Below, one piece after another: positions 16,901 through 31,900 of a stretch of DNA of 64,000 nucleotides (its first letter is position 1; every line of letters starts with the position of its first letter). Location: the NCBI GenBank assembly GCA_045130235.1, contig JBGUPJ010000021.1, positions 248,001 through 312,000 of the forward strand. Reading direction: 5' to 3'. A program made the position numbers and the translations under genes. The notes beneath the pieces were generated by a model, which was not told where the DNA came from, made no database searches, and saw nothing but the letters and a program-made list of their open reading frames with translations. This DNA comes from UBA1756 sp045130235. Lineage in GTDB: Bacteria > Bacteroidota > Bacteroidia > Bacteroidales > WCHB1-69.

Positions 16901-19900
16901 AGAAGATGATATCTTCTATGTGAATGAATCCAATTACGGTGTCTCGACCTACGGTGTGCACTTGGCCAATTGTGGCCGGTACGACATCGTGCGTTGTCGT
17001 ATCATTGCTGGAAATGCCAGCCAAGGTAAGAATGGTACTCCAGGAAAGAATGGTGGTGATGGTGGTGATGGTGGAAATGGAAGCCTTGGTTTGACGGGTG
17101 TGATTGAGGATGGCACACCTAATGGTGAGATGGGTACGCAGTTCGTGTCGGGTGGCGCTGGTGGTTTAGGAGGTAGAGCAGGAACCTCGGCAGGTACAGC
17201 TACTCCGGCCGGCCAGGGAGGAAATGGCGGTAACGGTGGCCAGTATGGAACCGAGACCCCGTATTCCACGAATGCTGGTGGTAATGGAACCGATGGCGGT
17301 AACAACCCCAATTCGCGTACGATGGGCCATACCAATGATGCGCAGGCCAGCTCGTCGCCGGGTACCGTAACGGCTACTGCTCAGTGGTCAAATGCTTCTT
17401 TAATACAGACGGCAGCCAATGGCTCTTCCGGTGTGAATGGTGTGAATGGTGTAACGGCTAACCCTGTATATAACAACTACTTCAACCCCGGTGTTCAGGT
17501 GAATGGTGGCGATGGTACCGGCGGTAGCGGTGGTGGTGGCGGTGGCGGCGGTGGTGCCGCTGCGGCCAAGAACACTTACGATTCCGATATGCGTCTGGCA
17601 CTGGCTTCCGGTAGTGGCGGCGGCGGTGGCGGCGGCGGTGGCGGCGGCGGCCAAGGTGGCGGCGGCGGTTACGGCGGCGGCTCCTCCTTCGGTATCTACT
17701 CCTACAACGATGCCGGCAGCCGTACTATTATGGATTGCTACATCACAGCAGGTTCTGCTGGAATTGGCGGTGATGGTGCCATTGGCGGTACTGGCGGTGT
17801 CGGCGGTGCCGGTGGCGTGTGCAATGATATTGCCAGCACAAGAGCAAGACGTAACAACAATAATGCTTTGACAGATTATATGGCTTATGCCTATGCGGGT
17901 TATGGCGACAATGGCGGTTCCGGCGGTTCCGGCGGTTCCGGCGGCCGTGGTGCTAATGGCGCGCCCGGTGCCAGCCATGCCACCGTCGATGTGACGAACC
18001 TCGGTGTGCCGACCGCTCCGGCGGCTGGTTTCACCAACTGGCAGAACCTTACAACACAGCCTGTCATCTATGCGGGTTCCCATGAACATCCCTATACCAG
18101 CTGTACCGATGTGGATATGGACATGTGCGATGAAAACAGTTCGCTTTACTACACGACCTTCGGTAGCGAAGCCACCCCGGCATCAGGAAATTCATGTACC
18201 ACTATCCAATACACGGGTACCACCTCCGACCTCCCTGGTCAGGTGACGGCAACCGGTCGTAAGACCCCGCGCGCTACGGGTGCTAGCTCTTCCGGATACT
18301 ATTCCGGATTCAATCTTGTGCTTTTCAGCCCCATCGATCCTGGCCATATCACGGGTAACCCCGATGTGTGTCCGGGTGATTACAGTTACTGTATCACATA
18401 CGAACCTGGTTATTTCTATTCTTGGGATATTATTCAAGGTAGAGAATACGCGGAATTCATTTCCGATACCACCCTCAACTGCGTGGCTGTTACCTTCACG
18501 AATATTACAACGGAAGTACAGCAGGTGGCTCTCGAAGTCCAGATCAGCCCGCCCTGCTGCCCGAGTTTTGCACGCGACACGTTCTGGATCGATGTGGAAC
18601 CCATGGTTCACATCTCTTATTTGACACCCGATATGCGTCTCTGTACGGGTGATGATGCTACACTGACGGTAACGGCTACCCCGCCGGATGCCACCTACCA
18701 GTGGATGCTGAACGGCAACCCCATCAGCGGCGCTAACACGAATACCTATGAAATTACCGATGCCTCACCTGTCAATACGGGTGAGTATGTGGTGGTGGTG
18801 ACCGGTGCGTGTAATGTGGAGATGGATACGGTGGAGGTGACACTCTATACCATGCCGGTAGTGGAGGTCGTGGTGGATGAGCCTCTGTGCGTGCCCGACT
18901 ATCCGCTGTTTATCTTCACCTCTAATATGAATGGAGTGGAAATTACCTATACTTTCGAGGGTAATACCTATACAGAAATACTTGACGAAGGTGAGAATTA
19001 TGTGGATTGGATTGAAGCCCACGGCACAGGAATTGTCTCTGTGATTTCAGCCATCTCGCCGGATGGATGCGAGAATACTGCTATCTCACAAGACCTGTTC
19101 CTCGCCATGAACAGCGATGATGTTACTTCCGCAGGTCCTGACCGTACCTATTGTGAGACATACGTTCCCATAGAAGCTGTTGAGCCCGACAATGAGGGAG
19201 ACCATGTGAGTTATGGTCACTGGGAATTCGTATCTGCCATGCCTCCAGCTAATACCGTCATCTTCGACGATGTCAACGCTTATAGTACCCATATCACAGC
19301 CAGTGGCCCTGGCACATACGAGATTCGTTGGGTGCTGACTGTGGAAAGCCCTTGCCCCGACGAAGTGGCCGATACAGTGGTGATTACCATCACGCAACCG
19401 CTTAACTTCAATTTCAGTCCCAATCCCGCTTCCTGCTATGGTGAACCGGTTGACCTTACCGCAATTGGTAGCGGCGGAACATCTCCGTACACCTACTATT
19501 GGATTGATAATAGCGATCCCTCTAATCCAGAAGTCATTTCCGTAGAAGACCATGCCGATGGCTTAGTGCCTGGTGTGAACTACTTGTTGGTGATGATGGA
19601 TGAGAATGAATGCGAACTCGACAGTAACTTTGTTATCGAGCTGCTTGCCTCTCAAACGGTTTCCATCCGTGATATTGATACCATTTGTCCTAATGAGAAT
19701 TCATTCCCCATCACAATTGATATCTCACAGGGTACAGCCCCATTCCATATCTCCCTTTCATGTCAAGGCCGTACCTATAATTTTGACTCGGATGAGTCTC
19801 AAGTGGATTATACAATGCCTTTGTTGAATACAGGGTGTGACCTTCACGACACTATTTTCATGACTGTATCGGACGATAATGGTTGTACCGCATACGATAC

Positions 19901-22900
19901 GGCTGCTTTCGTGGTCGCAGACATTTACGCGCCCGTCATTTCGGGCATCATCCCGAACGACACCTTCGCTTGCCCGTCGGATATCCCAGTAGCCTTCAAC
20001 TCGTTGAGCATGCTGACTCAAAACTTGTCGGGTGGCGATAATACCATCACCGACAATTGCAGCATTGGCGTTATGTTGAGTATGACCATGTCGGAGACTA
20101 CGGATATAGAAGGATGTAAGTACACCATTGTGCGTACTTATACGGTGTCGGATGCTTGCAATAATTCCTCTACCGTCACCCATACCATCATCGTCGAAGA
20201 TACCATAGCACCTGTGGTGGTCGGCACGTTGAGTGATATGAATGTGACCTGTGTGGATGATGTTACGTCTGAGATCTCAGACCTGAATACCTTGATCTCT
20301 ACTTACAGACTTACAGTTTCTGACAACTGTTCGCCTCTTGGGGATTTGACTTTGGCGGCCACAACGGAAAACTTTACTGCTTTGTGTGGAGCCTCCTACA
20401 TACGTACCTATACCATAACAGATACGTGCGGAAATTCTACAGATATTATTCAGAATATTATTTTTAATGATAATACTCCTCCAGTAGTTACTGGCACATT
20501 GCGTGATACTACCATCTATGCGGCAGCAGATTGTAGTTTCTCGAATGTGACAGCCTATGCAACTGTTTCAGATTTGGCTGTTGCTGGAGTGACCGTTACG
20601 GATTGTAATCTTGTGGATGAGATTACTTATGTTGATGATAATACCGATCCCATCGATGTGTGTGAGAAGATCATCACTAGAACCTATACCATTACAGATA
20701 GCTGTAACAACTCCGTTGACATTTCACAGCAAATCCATGTGGTGGATACTATTTCTCCCGCTGTGGTGGATAATCTTCGCGATACCAATGTATATTATAT
20801 AGATGCGCAATGTCATTACAATGAGGTAGCTGTACTTAATATCACTGATTTCGAGGTTACTGATTGTAATGATGTGAATCTGACTGTGACGCATCGCGAT
20901 ACGGTGGGCGCTCCTGGCGACTGCGAATGGAGTTATGTGAGAGTCTATTCTTTCACCGACATCTGTAATAATGCTCCCACTATTTTGGAGCAGACCATTA
21001 CGGTTCGGGATACAACTCGTCCGCAGGTGGTCGATAATTTGGAAGATACTATATTATATTATACAGGTAATGAATGCGAATTGGATCCCTTCCCGCATCT
21101 GACTTTGTCGGATTTTGATGTGGAAGATTGTCGGTATGAAAATTTGCAATTCTCTGTTGTTGAACGAGATACTACGAGTGGGGGAGAGGGTTGTGAATGG
21201 ACTTACACTCGCGTTTATACCTTTGCAGATGATTGTAACAACACAACTGTTTCCATCGACCAGCTGATTACGGTGCGCGACACCACCCGTCCGGACATTG
21301 CTGGAACGCTGCCGGATACTACCATCTACCGTTTGGCCGACTGCACCTACGAGCTGCCCGCTAATCTGACCATTGCTGGGTTGGAGGCCGCCGGCCTGAC
21401 CATCACCGACTGCAATTTGGACAACACTGTTGCCGTGAGCGACGCCAACTTGGTGGGCAACGACTGTAGTGCGACAGTGGTAAGAACTTACACCATCTCT
21501 GACCTCTGCGGTAATTCCAACACCATCACCCAGAACATCATCATTGAAGATACTACCCGTCCGTATCTGACTGCCCCGATTGCCGATTCTCTCCTGACGG
21601 CTACCAATTGCGACTTTGTGGTGCCTGATTTCGTGACGATTGCCCGCACATTGGCGGTGGACAACTGTACGGCCACGGCTAATATCGACATCCAGCAGTC
21701 GGAGGCTGCCGGCACGCCCGTCACCGATGCGATGGATGTGACCGTCACCCTCGAGGATGCCTGCGGTAACGACACCAGCTACACCATCCATATCTCGCTG
21801 CCCGAAGAGCTGACGCTGACGCTTCATCAAGGCGACACCGCCATCTGCGAAGGCCAGAGCGTGACCCTGCCCACCACTTTCACCGGTGGCGTGGCTCCCT
21901 ATACGTACGAGTGGCAACCCACCAGCGGCCTTAATGTCGCTGATGCCGACACAGTTGTCGCCACTCCGGAAGATGGTACTTATAACTATCAGGTGACCAT
22001 CACCGATAACAACGGCTGTACCGCATCGCAAACGGTTACCGTTATTGTCGATACCCTGCCCGCAGAGCCTACGCTCACCCCCACACCCGATGTGGCTTGC
22101 CAAGGTGGCTCCAACGGTACTATCACTATCGAGGATCCTGTGGGAGCTGGCTACAGCTACTCGCTTAACGGTGCCGCTTTCCAGGATACTACGAATGTCT
22201 ATTCGGGACTTTCAGCTAATAACTATACAGTTGTAGTACAATCCAATACGGTCAATGGTACCAACTGTCAGGCAACCTCCACCATTGAGGTCGAAAGCTC
22301 GCCCACCAACCCGCGTGTCGCTATCGACTCTCTGGATGTTGACCTCCTGCTCTGTCCCAACCAGGGAACACAGGTGATTACCGCCCGTATTCTCAGCGGC
22401 ACCGAGCCTTACGTGGTGGCTTGGACGGGTGCTACAGTTGACCCGGCCGACAGTCTGACGGCTACCGTCGCGGTGGATGCTGCCGCCTGCGATTCCGTTT
22501 ATACGGTTTCCATTATGATTACTGATGGTAACGAGTGCGAGGCCTCCAGCGAGTATGCCTTCCGTATTGTGGATACGCTGGCTCCCGCCATCCATGGCGT
22601 GCTGGTGAACGACACCGTCGCTTGCCCCAACGATGTGCCCGCCCCGTATGCCGATCTGACCGCGCTGAATGCAGCCCTCGTCGGCAACGATGCCGGTATC
22701 GAGGATAGCTGTACCGCGTTCGCCAACTTGGTGATGACGATGGAAACTGCTGATTATACGCAGAGCTGTGATTATCAAATTGTTAGAACTTATAATGTGG
22801 CCGATGAATGCGGTAATTCATCTTCCATTACCCATACCATCATCGTTCATGATACCATCGCACCTGTTATTACGGGTACGATTGATGCCGAGATGGTGGT

Positions 22901-25900
22901 TTGTGTGGCCGACTTCACCGATGCGGTTCAAACCGTGGATGACCTCTTGGCTCTGTTGCAGGGCGGTACCATCACCGACAACTGCTGCGATGCCGAGCAT
23001 CTTACCCTGACTTCTACCACAGATAACTTCACCTCCTACTGTAATGGAGATTATGTTAGAACTTATACTGTAACAGATAGTTGTGGTAATTTTACCTCTA
23101 TTGAACAGCATTTGATTGTCAATGATAATGTGAATCCTGTGATTGAAGGCACTTTGGCCGACATCACCATCTTTGCAGACTCTTCCTGCAACCATACCCT
23201 TCCCACCGCTTTCACCACTGTGACAGAATTGTCGGCCCAAGGTCTGACCATTACCGACTGCAATCTGGTGTCTGAAATTCAGTTTGCTGATGCAGATATG
23301 GTGGATTATGATGCTTGCAACACGTTGGTTGTCAGAACTTACACGGTATCCGACAGCTGCAACAATTCATCTACCATCACGCAGAATATTTATATCCAAG
23401 ATACCATTCATCCTTGGTTGAGCGAAATGATCGCCGACAGCTTGCTGACGGGTGTGAATTGTGAGTTTGTGGTTCCTGACTTTGTGGCGATTGCTGTTAC
23501 TTTAGCGCAAGATAATTGTACGGCACAAGCCGACATCAATGTGGAACAGTCGCCTGCGGCTGGAACTTCTGCTGACGCTGATGGTGATGTGACGATTACC
23601 TTGACCGATGTCTGTGGCTTGCAGACCACCTACACGGTCCATTACACGCTGCCCACGGAGCCCGTTCTGATGCTCCATCAGGGCGATACTGCTGTGTGCG
23701 AGGGACAGAGCGTGACGTTGCCCACTACGCTGGTGGATGGCACGGCTCCGTTTACCTACTCATGGACTCCGACTGCCGGTCTTAACGTCACCAATGCTGA
23801 TACGGTGGTGGCCACTCCCGACAGAGGAACTTACACTTATACTGTGACAGTTACCGATGCCAACGGTTGTACTTCACAGGTTTCCGTAACCGTTGAGGTG
23901 GATACCATCCCCGCTACGCCTGTGATGACGCAAGAACCCAATGTGGCTTGCCACGGCGATGCCAATGGTTCAATTACCATTACTCATCCTGTTGGAAACG
24001 GCTATAGCTACTCGCTGAATGGAGCTGATTTCCAGGATACTACGAATGTGTATAATGGTCTTATTCAAGGTCAATATACGGTGGTGGTGATGACGGATGC
24101 GCAAGCAGCTTGCAAAGCCACGAATACCATTGAGGTGGAGAACTCACCGGCTATTCCGAGTGTGGCTATCGATACGCTGCTGGTGGATCTTTGTCCCAAC
24201 CAAGGAACACAGGAGGTGACTGCCCAGATTCTGAGTGGTCTTGCCCCGTATGTGGTAACTTGGGAGAATGCTACGATGGATGCTACGGATAGTCTGTTGG
24301 CAACGGTTACCTTCGATGCTGCGGTTTGCGATTCCAACTACAGCGTCACGGTACGCATTGTAGATGGCAATGAATGCGAAACTTATTCCAACTATGTCTT
24401 CCGCGTGGCCGACTCACTCGCTCCCGTGATGGCTGACTTTGTGGATACACTCCGTGTGGAGGGATGCGATGACTCTGCCGCTCCTGCTGTTTTGACTACG
24501 GAAGATGAGCTGGCGACCCTGGGCATGAGCTATACGGATGAATGTACGGCTGTCGGCAACTTTGCGGTAAGCTGCACCTCCGATACCGCTGGCACCTGTC
24601 CGATTGTCATCACCCGCTACTACACCGTGACCGACGAGTGCGGCCATGTGAGTAATCCGGCTATCCATAGAATTTTGATCGATGATGAAACGGCACCCGA
24701 GGTGACCGTGGCCGAGGTGATTGACACGCTCAACAGCTGCGGTGCGCAGAACGCTCCTGCCGCTGCCACCACGCCTGCCGAATTGCAAGCCATTGGCTTT
24801 GCTTTCTCAGACCTCTGCACTGCAACCGCAGACCTGACCCTCTCGCTCGTGGCCGACACGACCTCCGACGGCTGTACGGTTGAGATGAACCGTACCTATA
24901 CCGTGACGGATGCTTGTGGAAACGAAAGTGCTGTGATGACGCATATCATCCGCATCCACGACAGCATCGCTCCGGTCATCAACAATGAGATTCCCGAGCT
25001 GACGCTTTACGGCTGCGATACCACTACGGTGTTGGCGGCTTACCCGCCGGCTACTACCGTGGCCGAGCTGCTCGCACTTGGCGGCATCTCCATCACGGAG
25101 GCTTGTACCCCGCAAGACGAAATAGTGGTTCATCATCGTGCCGACTCCACAGGTCTCTGCGAGATTGTGGTTACCCGCACCTACTGGGTGGAAGACGCCT
25201 GCGGCAACCTCAGCAACGAGGTATCCCACGTGATTCGTATTCTGGATACATTCGCTCCTACTGTGAATGTGACATTGTCTGATACGACTATCTATTATAC
25301 CACCACCCATTGCGACTATGATGAAGTGGCAATACTGAGTCAGGATTATTTCAATGCGCAAGACTGCCATCAGGTGAATATGGAGGTGGTGCATCACGAT
25401 ACCGTTGGTGCGCCTGGCGACTGCGAATGGAGCTACATGCGTGACTACCGCTTCACCGATGAGTGTGGCAATGGACCGGTCATCGTTTCACACCAAATCA
25501 TGGTGAAAGATACGATGCGCCCGCAGGTGGTCGATGATTTGCGTGATACTATATTATATTTTGTGGGTAATGACTGCACACTGCCCACTTATCCGAGATT
25601 GACGTTGAGCGACTTTAATGTAGAAGATTGTAGATATGACAATTTGCAATTCTCTGTCATTGAAAGAGATACAACGAATAATGGCGAGGGCTGTGAATGG
25701 AGTTATACCCGAATTTACACTTTTGCTGACGATTGTAATAATACTTCCGTCAGCATTGACCAGCTGATTACCATCCAAGACACTACCCGTCCGGCTATCG
25801 ACGGCACCTTGCTCGACCTGACGGTTTACCGCTTGGAGGATTGCAGCTTTGTGCTGCCCGACACGCTCACCATTGCGGGAATGTCTGAGTCATTGGTTAT

Positions 25901-28900
25901 TACGGATTGCAATTTGGATCACAATAATGTGGGCATTGCTCATTCGGATATGGAAGGCGATAATTGTGATGGTACAATCATTAGAACTTACACATTGTCA
26001 GATCTTTGTGGCAATTCTACCACCATCAACCAAACCATTCACATTGTAGATACCACTCGTCCATATCTTACTGAAATCATTCCCGATACGGTACTGGTTT
26101 CGAATGATTGTCATTTCGTGGTGCCTGATTTTGTGACGATTGCATACGGTCAGTCTCACGACAACTGCACGGCTGTCGCTGATCTTACCATCACGCAGTC
26201 GGTGGCTGCCGGCACGGATGTGACCGCCGATATGGATGTGACCGTGACGTTGGCCGACGCCTGCGGTAACGACACTTCTTATACCATCCACCTCACAATG
26301 CCTACCGTGCCTCAGATTACTTTGCATCAGGGCGACACTGCGATTTGCGAGGGCGAGAGTGTGCTGCTGCCGACCACCTACGAGAATGGCACCGCGCCGT
26401 ATGAGTTCAGCTGGACTCCCACCGATGGTTTGAGTAGCACCATGGCTGATACCGTCACCGCAACGCCCGCCCATGGCGTGTATGTCTATGTGGTGACCAT
26501 TACGGATGCTAACGGCTGTACGGCTACGGCGACCGCCACCGTAACGGTGGACACGCTGCCCGCTATTCCGGATCTTACTTCTGAGCCTAACGTGGCCTGC
26601 CATGGTGATGCCAACGGTTCTATCCAGGTGATTGCGCCGCTTGGAACGGGCTACAGCTACTCGCTGGATGGGGTGACCTTCCAAGATGAGACGCTCTTCG
26701 AAAACCTGACCGACAGCAACTATGTGGTGACGGTGCTCACCGCTGAGGGTTGCCAGTCAACAGGTAACGTGACCGTGGGTCGTTCGCCCGCTATACCGGC
26801 GGTGACTATCGACTCGCTGGCCGCCGACCTGCTGCTCTGTCCCAACCAGGGTACGCAGACCATCACAGCTCAGATTTTGAACGGTCTGGCTCCGTATGAG
26901 GTGACTTGGACGGGGGCTACGCAAAGTGCTACCGACAGTCTGACCGCCACGGTTGACGTGGATGCCACCAACTGCAACGCAATCTATTCTGTTACAGTTA
27001 CTATTGTGGATGGTAATGAATGTGAGGCCCATAGCACGTATAATTTCTCCATTGTGGATACGATGACTCCGATTATCACGGGCATTGTGCCGAATGACAC
27101 GGTGGCATGCCCCAATGATGTGCCCGCCGTCTTCGCCGACCTGACGGCTTTGGCTGCCGCACTGGTAGGGGATGAGACCTCCATTATCGACAGTTGTACG
27201 ACATTCGCCAATTTGGAAATGTCAGTGGAAACAGCTGAATATGTACAAAGTTGCGAATATCAGATTGTTAGAACATATTCTGTGACAGATGAATGCGGCA
27301 ATACTTCTTCTATTACCCATACCATCTACATCCATGATACCATCGCTCCTGTTATCAGTGGCACTTTGGCCGATGTTACGGTGGTTTGTGTGGAAGATAT
27401 GCCCGCTGCTGTTCAGACGGTGGCCGAATTGCTCGCAATGCTTCAGGGTGATGATGCGGCCATTACTGACAACTGTAGTGATTTCGCGGGTCTGACATTG
27501 ACCTCCGCAACACCTGAATTTACTGCTCTTTGTCATGCTTCGTACGTCAGAACTTATACCGTTTCTGACACTTGCGGCAATACGACGACCATCACACAAA
27601 ATCTCATCTTTGAAGATAATGTGAATCCTGTGGTGGAGGGTGCGCTGGCCGACATCACCATCTATACAGATTCTTCTTGCAACCACACTCTGCCTGCTGC
27701 TTGGACGACAGTTGCAGATTTGACGGATGCCGGCTTGGATATTTCCGACTGCAATTTGTCTTCCGATGTGACTGCGTCTGATGCAGATATGACGGTGGTG
27801 GATGCGTGTACAAACTTGGTGGTCAGAACTTACACCGTTTCTGACTCCTGTGGTAATAGTACGACTACTTCACAGAATATCTATATTGAGGACACCATCC
27901 ATCCGTGGATGCAGCCGATTGCTGACACTCTGTTGGTGTCAACCGATTGTCACTTCCTCGTTCCTAACTTCGAGGCTGCTGCTGCGTTGCTGGCACACGA
28001 CAACTGCACAGCGGATGCTGATATTGACATCCAGCAGTCGATTCCTGCTGGCACTGAGCTGAGCGATGCAGCCGATGTGGTGCTGACGTTAACCGACCTC
28101 TGCGGATTACAGTCCACCTATACGATTCATGTGACTATCCCCGAAGAATTACAAATCGCAATTTTGCAGGATGATACTGCATTCTGCGATGGCGGTAATG
28201 TGGCATTGGCCACTGAGGTGACGGGGGGTACTCCCGATTTCACCTACAGCTGGACACCGACTACTGGTTTGGATGATCCCGCTTCATCTGCTCCGGTTGC
28301 CACTCCTACTGAAGGCACTTATAACTACGAAGTGGAGGTGACGGATGCCAATGGCTGTACGTCCCTGGCCGGTGTGGAGGTCGTGGTTTGGGAAAGCCCC
28401 GACACAGCTGTGGTGACGATTACGCCGAACTCCATGTGCGAGGGCGGCTTCAATGGTATCATTGAGGTGACCTCTCCGCTGGGTACCTATTACCAATATT
28501 CTCTTAATGGTGATGAATATCAGGTTAGTCCGATTTTTGATGAACTGCGTGCTGGCACGTATGTCATTACGGTTCAGACTTTGGACGGCTGTACATCCCA
28601 GAGTGTGACCGTGGTGGTGCCTAACTCCGACAATATGCCGAATGCTTCCATTGTGGTGGACAATCCTGTGATTTGTCCTAATGCGGGTAATCAGACCGTA
28701 CATGTTACGGTGACGGGTGGAGACACCCCCTACGGCTATGAATGGTTAGGTGAGGCGGTTATTACTTCTCAGGATGATGAGGCCGTTGTGCAGATTGACC
28801 CGGATGCCTGCGATAGCGTTTATACTTTCTCCATTGAAGTGGTGGATGTGAATAATTGTGTGGCAACGGCTTACGCAACTATTACCGCTCGTGATGTGGA

Positions 28901-31900
28901 CGCTCCTGTGGTAGATGGTCAGCTTGATTCAATAGTGGTGGATGGCTGCTCAGCTGAGGATGCTCCCGCCGCCCAAACAGCTGCTGAACAGTTGGAGGGA
29001 ATGGGAGTGACCATCTCTGATAACTGTACAGACAATGAGGATATCGTTGTGACTTATGCGGATGTGGTGACAGGTAGCTGCCCGATTCAAGTTACCAGAA
29101 CTTATACCCTGACCGACCATTGCGGTCTGCAGACTTCTATACCGCAGATTATCCAGATACAGGATGTGGAAGCCCCGGTGGCAGAAAATCCGGATTTCGA
29201 GGAAAATGTACAGGGATGCTCTCTGGCTGATGCTCCTGCGGTGGTTGCCTCGGTGCAGGAATTGAGTGATATGGGATTTGAGATTTCTGATAATTGTACT
29301 GATATTGATGATCTGACTTTCACTTACGAGGAAAGCTCCGCCGGCAATTGTCCGATTATGTTGCTGCGTCAATATGTGATTTATGATGTATGTCAGAACG
29401 CAAGTGACACATTGTGGCATACGATTTACATTATGGATGATGTTGAACCTGTGATTTCCGGCACGGTCGCAACCCGCCTAATTGAAGGCTGCGATATTAC
29501 CGCTTTGGGCGATGATACGCTCGTACATACGGTGGCCGGTTTGCAGGCATTGGGCTTGCAGGTAACCGAGGACTGTTCGTTCGACGAACTGTTGGTTTAT
29601 GCTGAAGAAGAGGTGAACGGTCACTGCCCGATAGTGGTTACCCGTAGCTATTTCGTAGAAGATCTTTGTGGAAATCGTAGTAATACGGTTACACAAATTA
29701 TCAATATCCAGGATACTACACCTCCTGTCTTTGAAGGTCTGCCGACTGAATTGACCCTCACTTCCGATGAATGTCTGTTCTTCGTTCCTGACTTTGAAGA
29801 AGAGGCGATGAACCATGTCACCGACAACTGTGGCGGTCTGACATTTGAACAGTCTATAGAAGACGGCACAACACTGTCGGCCAGCACAGATATTGTACTG
29901 ACGATGACCGACGAGTGCGGTAATTCTGCTTCCCATACCATCCATCTTATCGTTCCTGAAGAATTGCAAGTGTCTATCGCACAGCAAGACACTGCTTTCT
30001 GCGAAGGCGGTAGTGTGGTGCTGACGGCAACCGTAACGGGTGGCACTGCCGATTATGTGTTCGCTTGGACTCCCACCACCGGCTTGGACGCTTCAGACCA
30101 GTCGCAGGTGACGGCCACACCCACCACCGGAGATTATCCGTACGAAATTACAGTGACCGATGCCAATCGTTGTGTCGCTACCGCCAGTGTAAACGTGACC
30201 GTTTACGAGACTCCGGCAGCTGCCGTTTTGGATGCTTCCGACAATACCATCTGTAACGGCACGCCCAATGGCACCATTACCGTTACATCACCGCTGGGCG
30301 CTTATTATGAGTACTCTCTCAACGGTGGGGAATACCAGTCGGATCCGGTCTTCAGTAACCTGGATGCCGGCGACTATGTGGTGGTGGTTCGCACCGCCGA
30401 CGGCTGCCTCTCTGCTGAGGCGACTACCACGATTCAGACGGTTCTCAACTGGCCTGAAGTCACCATCTCGGTGGAAGGCAACCTCACCATGTTCTGTCCC
30501 AGCGTGGGTACCCGTGAGGTGACCGCAGCAACTACTGGCGGTCAGCCCGAATACACTTATACTTGGTCGGGTGTGACGAATTCCAACGATGAAACTGCCA
30601 CAGTGGATGTCAATCCCGACGCTTGTGATACCACCTATCAGGTGATGGTTGTTGTGGAAGATGAATATCATTGTACCGCCACCGCTTCCGTTACCCTTAC
30701 GGCACGCGATGTGACCCCGCCTGCCATCTTAGGCCGTTTGGATACCTCTGTATATTATGGCTGCGATGTGTCGGTGCTGCCCTCACCTGCTACCACAGGT
30801 CTTCAGCTGAACGCCCTCGGCCTGATGTTGTCGGAGAACTGTACGAATCCCGACATCTGCGAGGTTTCCAGCTACGATGATGTGTCGGGCTACTGTCCCA
30901 TCACCATCGTTCGTCATTACACTATCATTGACCATTGTGGAAATGTGAGCAACGAGTTGCAGCAGGTGATGTTGGTCCTCGACAATGTGGCTCCGACCGT
31001 TACAGCGGCGAACATTACAACTAATGTGAACGGTTGCACCGTGGCAGCGGCTCCCGCCGTCATCACCGACCCGACCGAGCTGGCTGCATTTGGCTTCACC
31101 TTCAGCGACAACTGCTCCGACATCACCGACCTGACGGTGAGCTGCGAGGCCGACACCAGCGACACCCACTGCCCGATTACCATTGTGCGTACCTACACGG
31201 TTACCGACCCGTGCGGAAATAGCAGAGCTGGTATGGTGAATACCATCGAGATCTTCGACAGCGTGGCACCTGCCCTTTCAGGCACGATTGCTACAGTAGC
31301 TATCGATGGTTGCGACCTCACCGCACTGGAGGGCTATGCCGCCGTCACGACAGCGGATGCCCTTGCTGCTCTCGGCATCACCATCAATGAAGAATGCTCT
31401 GATGTGGAAGTGTTCAGCGAGGAGACCTCTGAGGGTGAATGCCCCATCGTGGTCACCAGAACGTATTGGGTGGTGGATGAATGCGGTAATGTGAGCAACA
31501 CCGTTTCACAAACTATCAATATTCAAGATACCACCAGCCCTTACTTTACGAGCGTGATTCCTGAACAATATCTGGTGGGTCAGGGTGGACAGTTTTTCAT
31601 CCCCGACCTCTCTGCAATTGCGTTGGCTTTGTCTGGCGATAACTGCACACCGCAAGGTCAGATGACCATGACACAGACTCCTGCTGTCGGTGTTCAGGTG
31701 ACCCACGACCAGGATGTGACGGTGGTGATTTACGACCTCTGTAACAATACCGACACCATGCTGGTGCCTGTCATTCTGCCCGATGTGCTTCAAATTCACA
31801 TCGTACAAGATGATGCCCGCTTCTGCTTCGGCGACAGCATCCTGCTGACCCCGTCTGTGGGCGGTGGCTCCGCACCGTATGCGTTTGAATGGACACCTAA

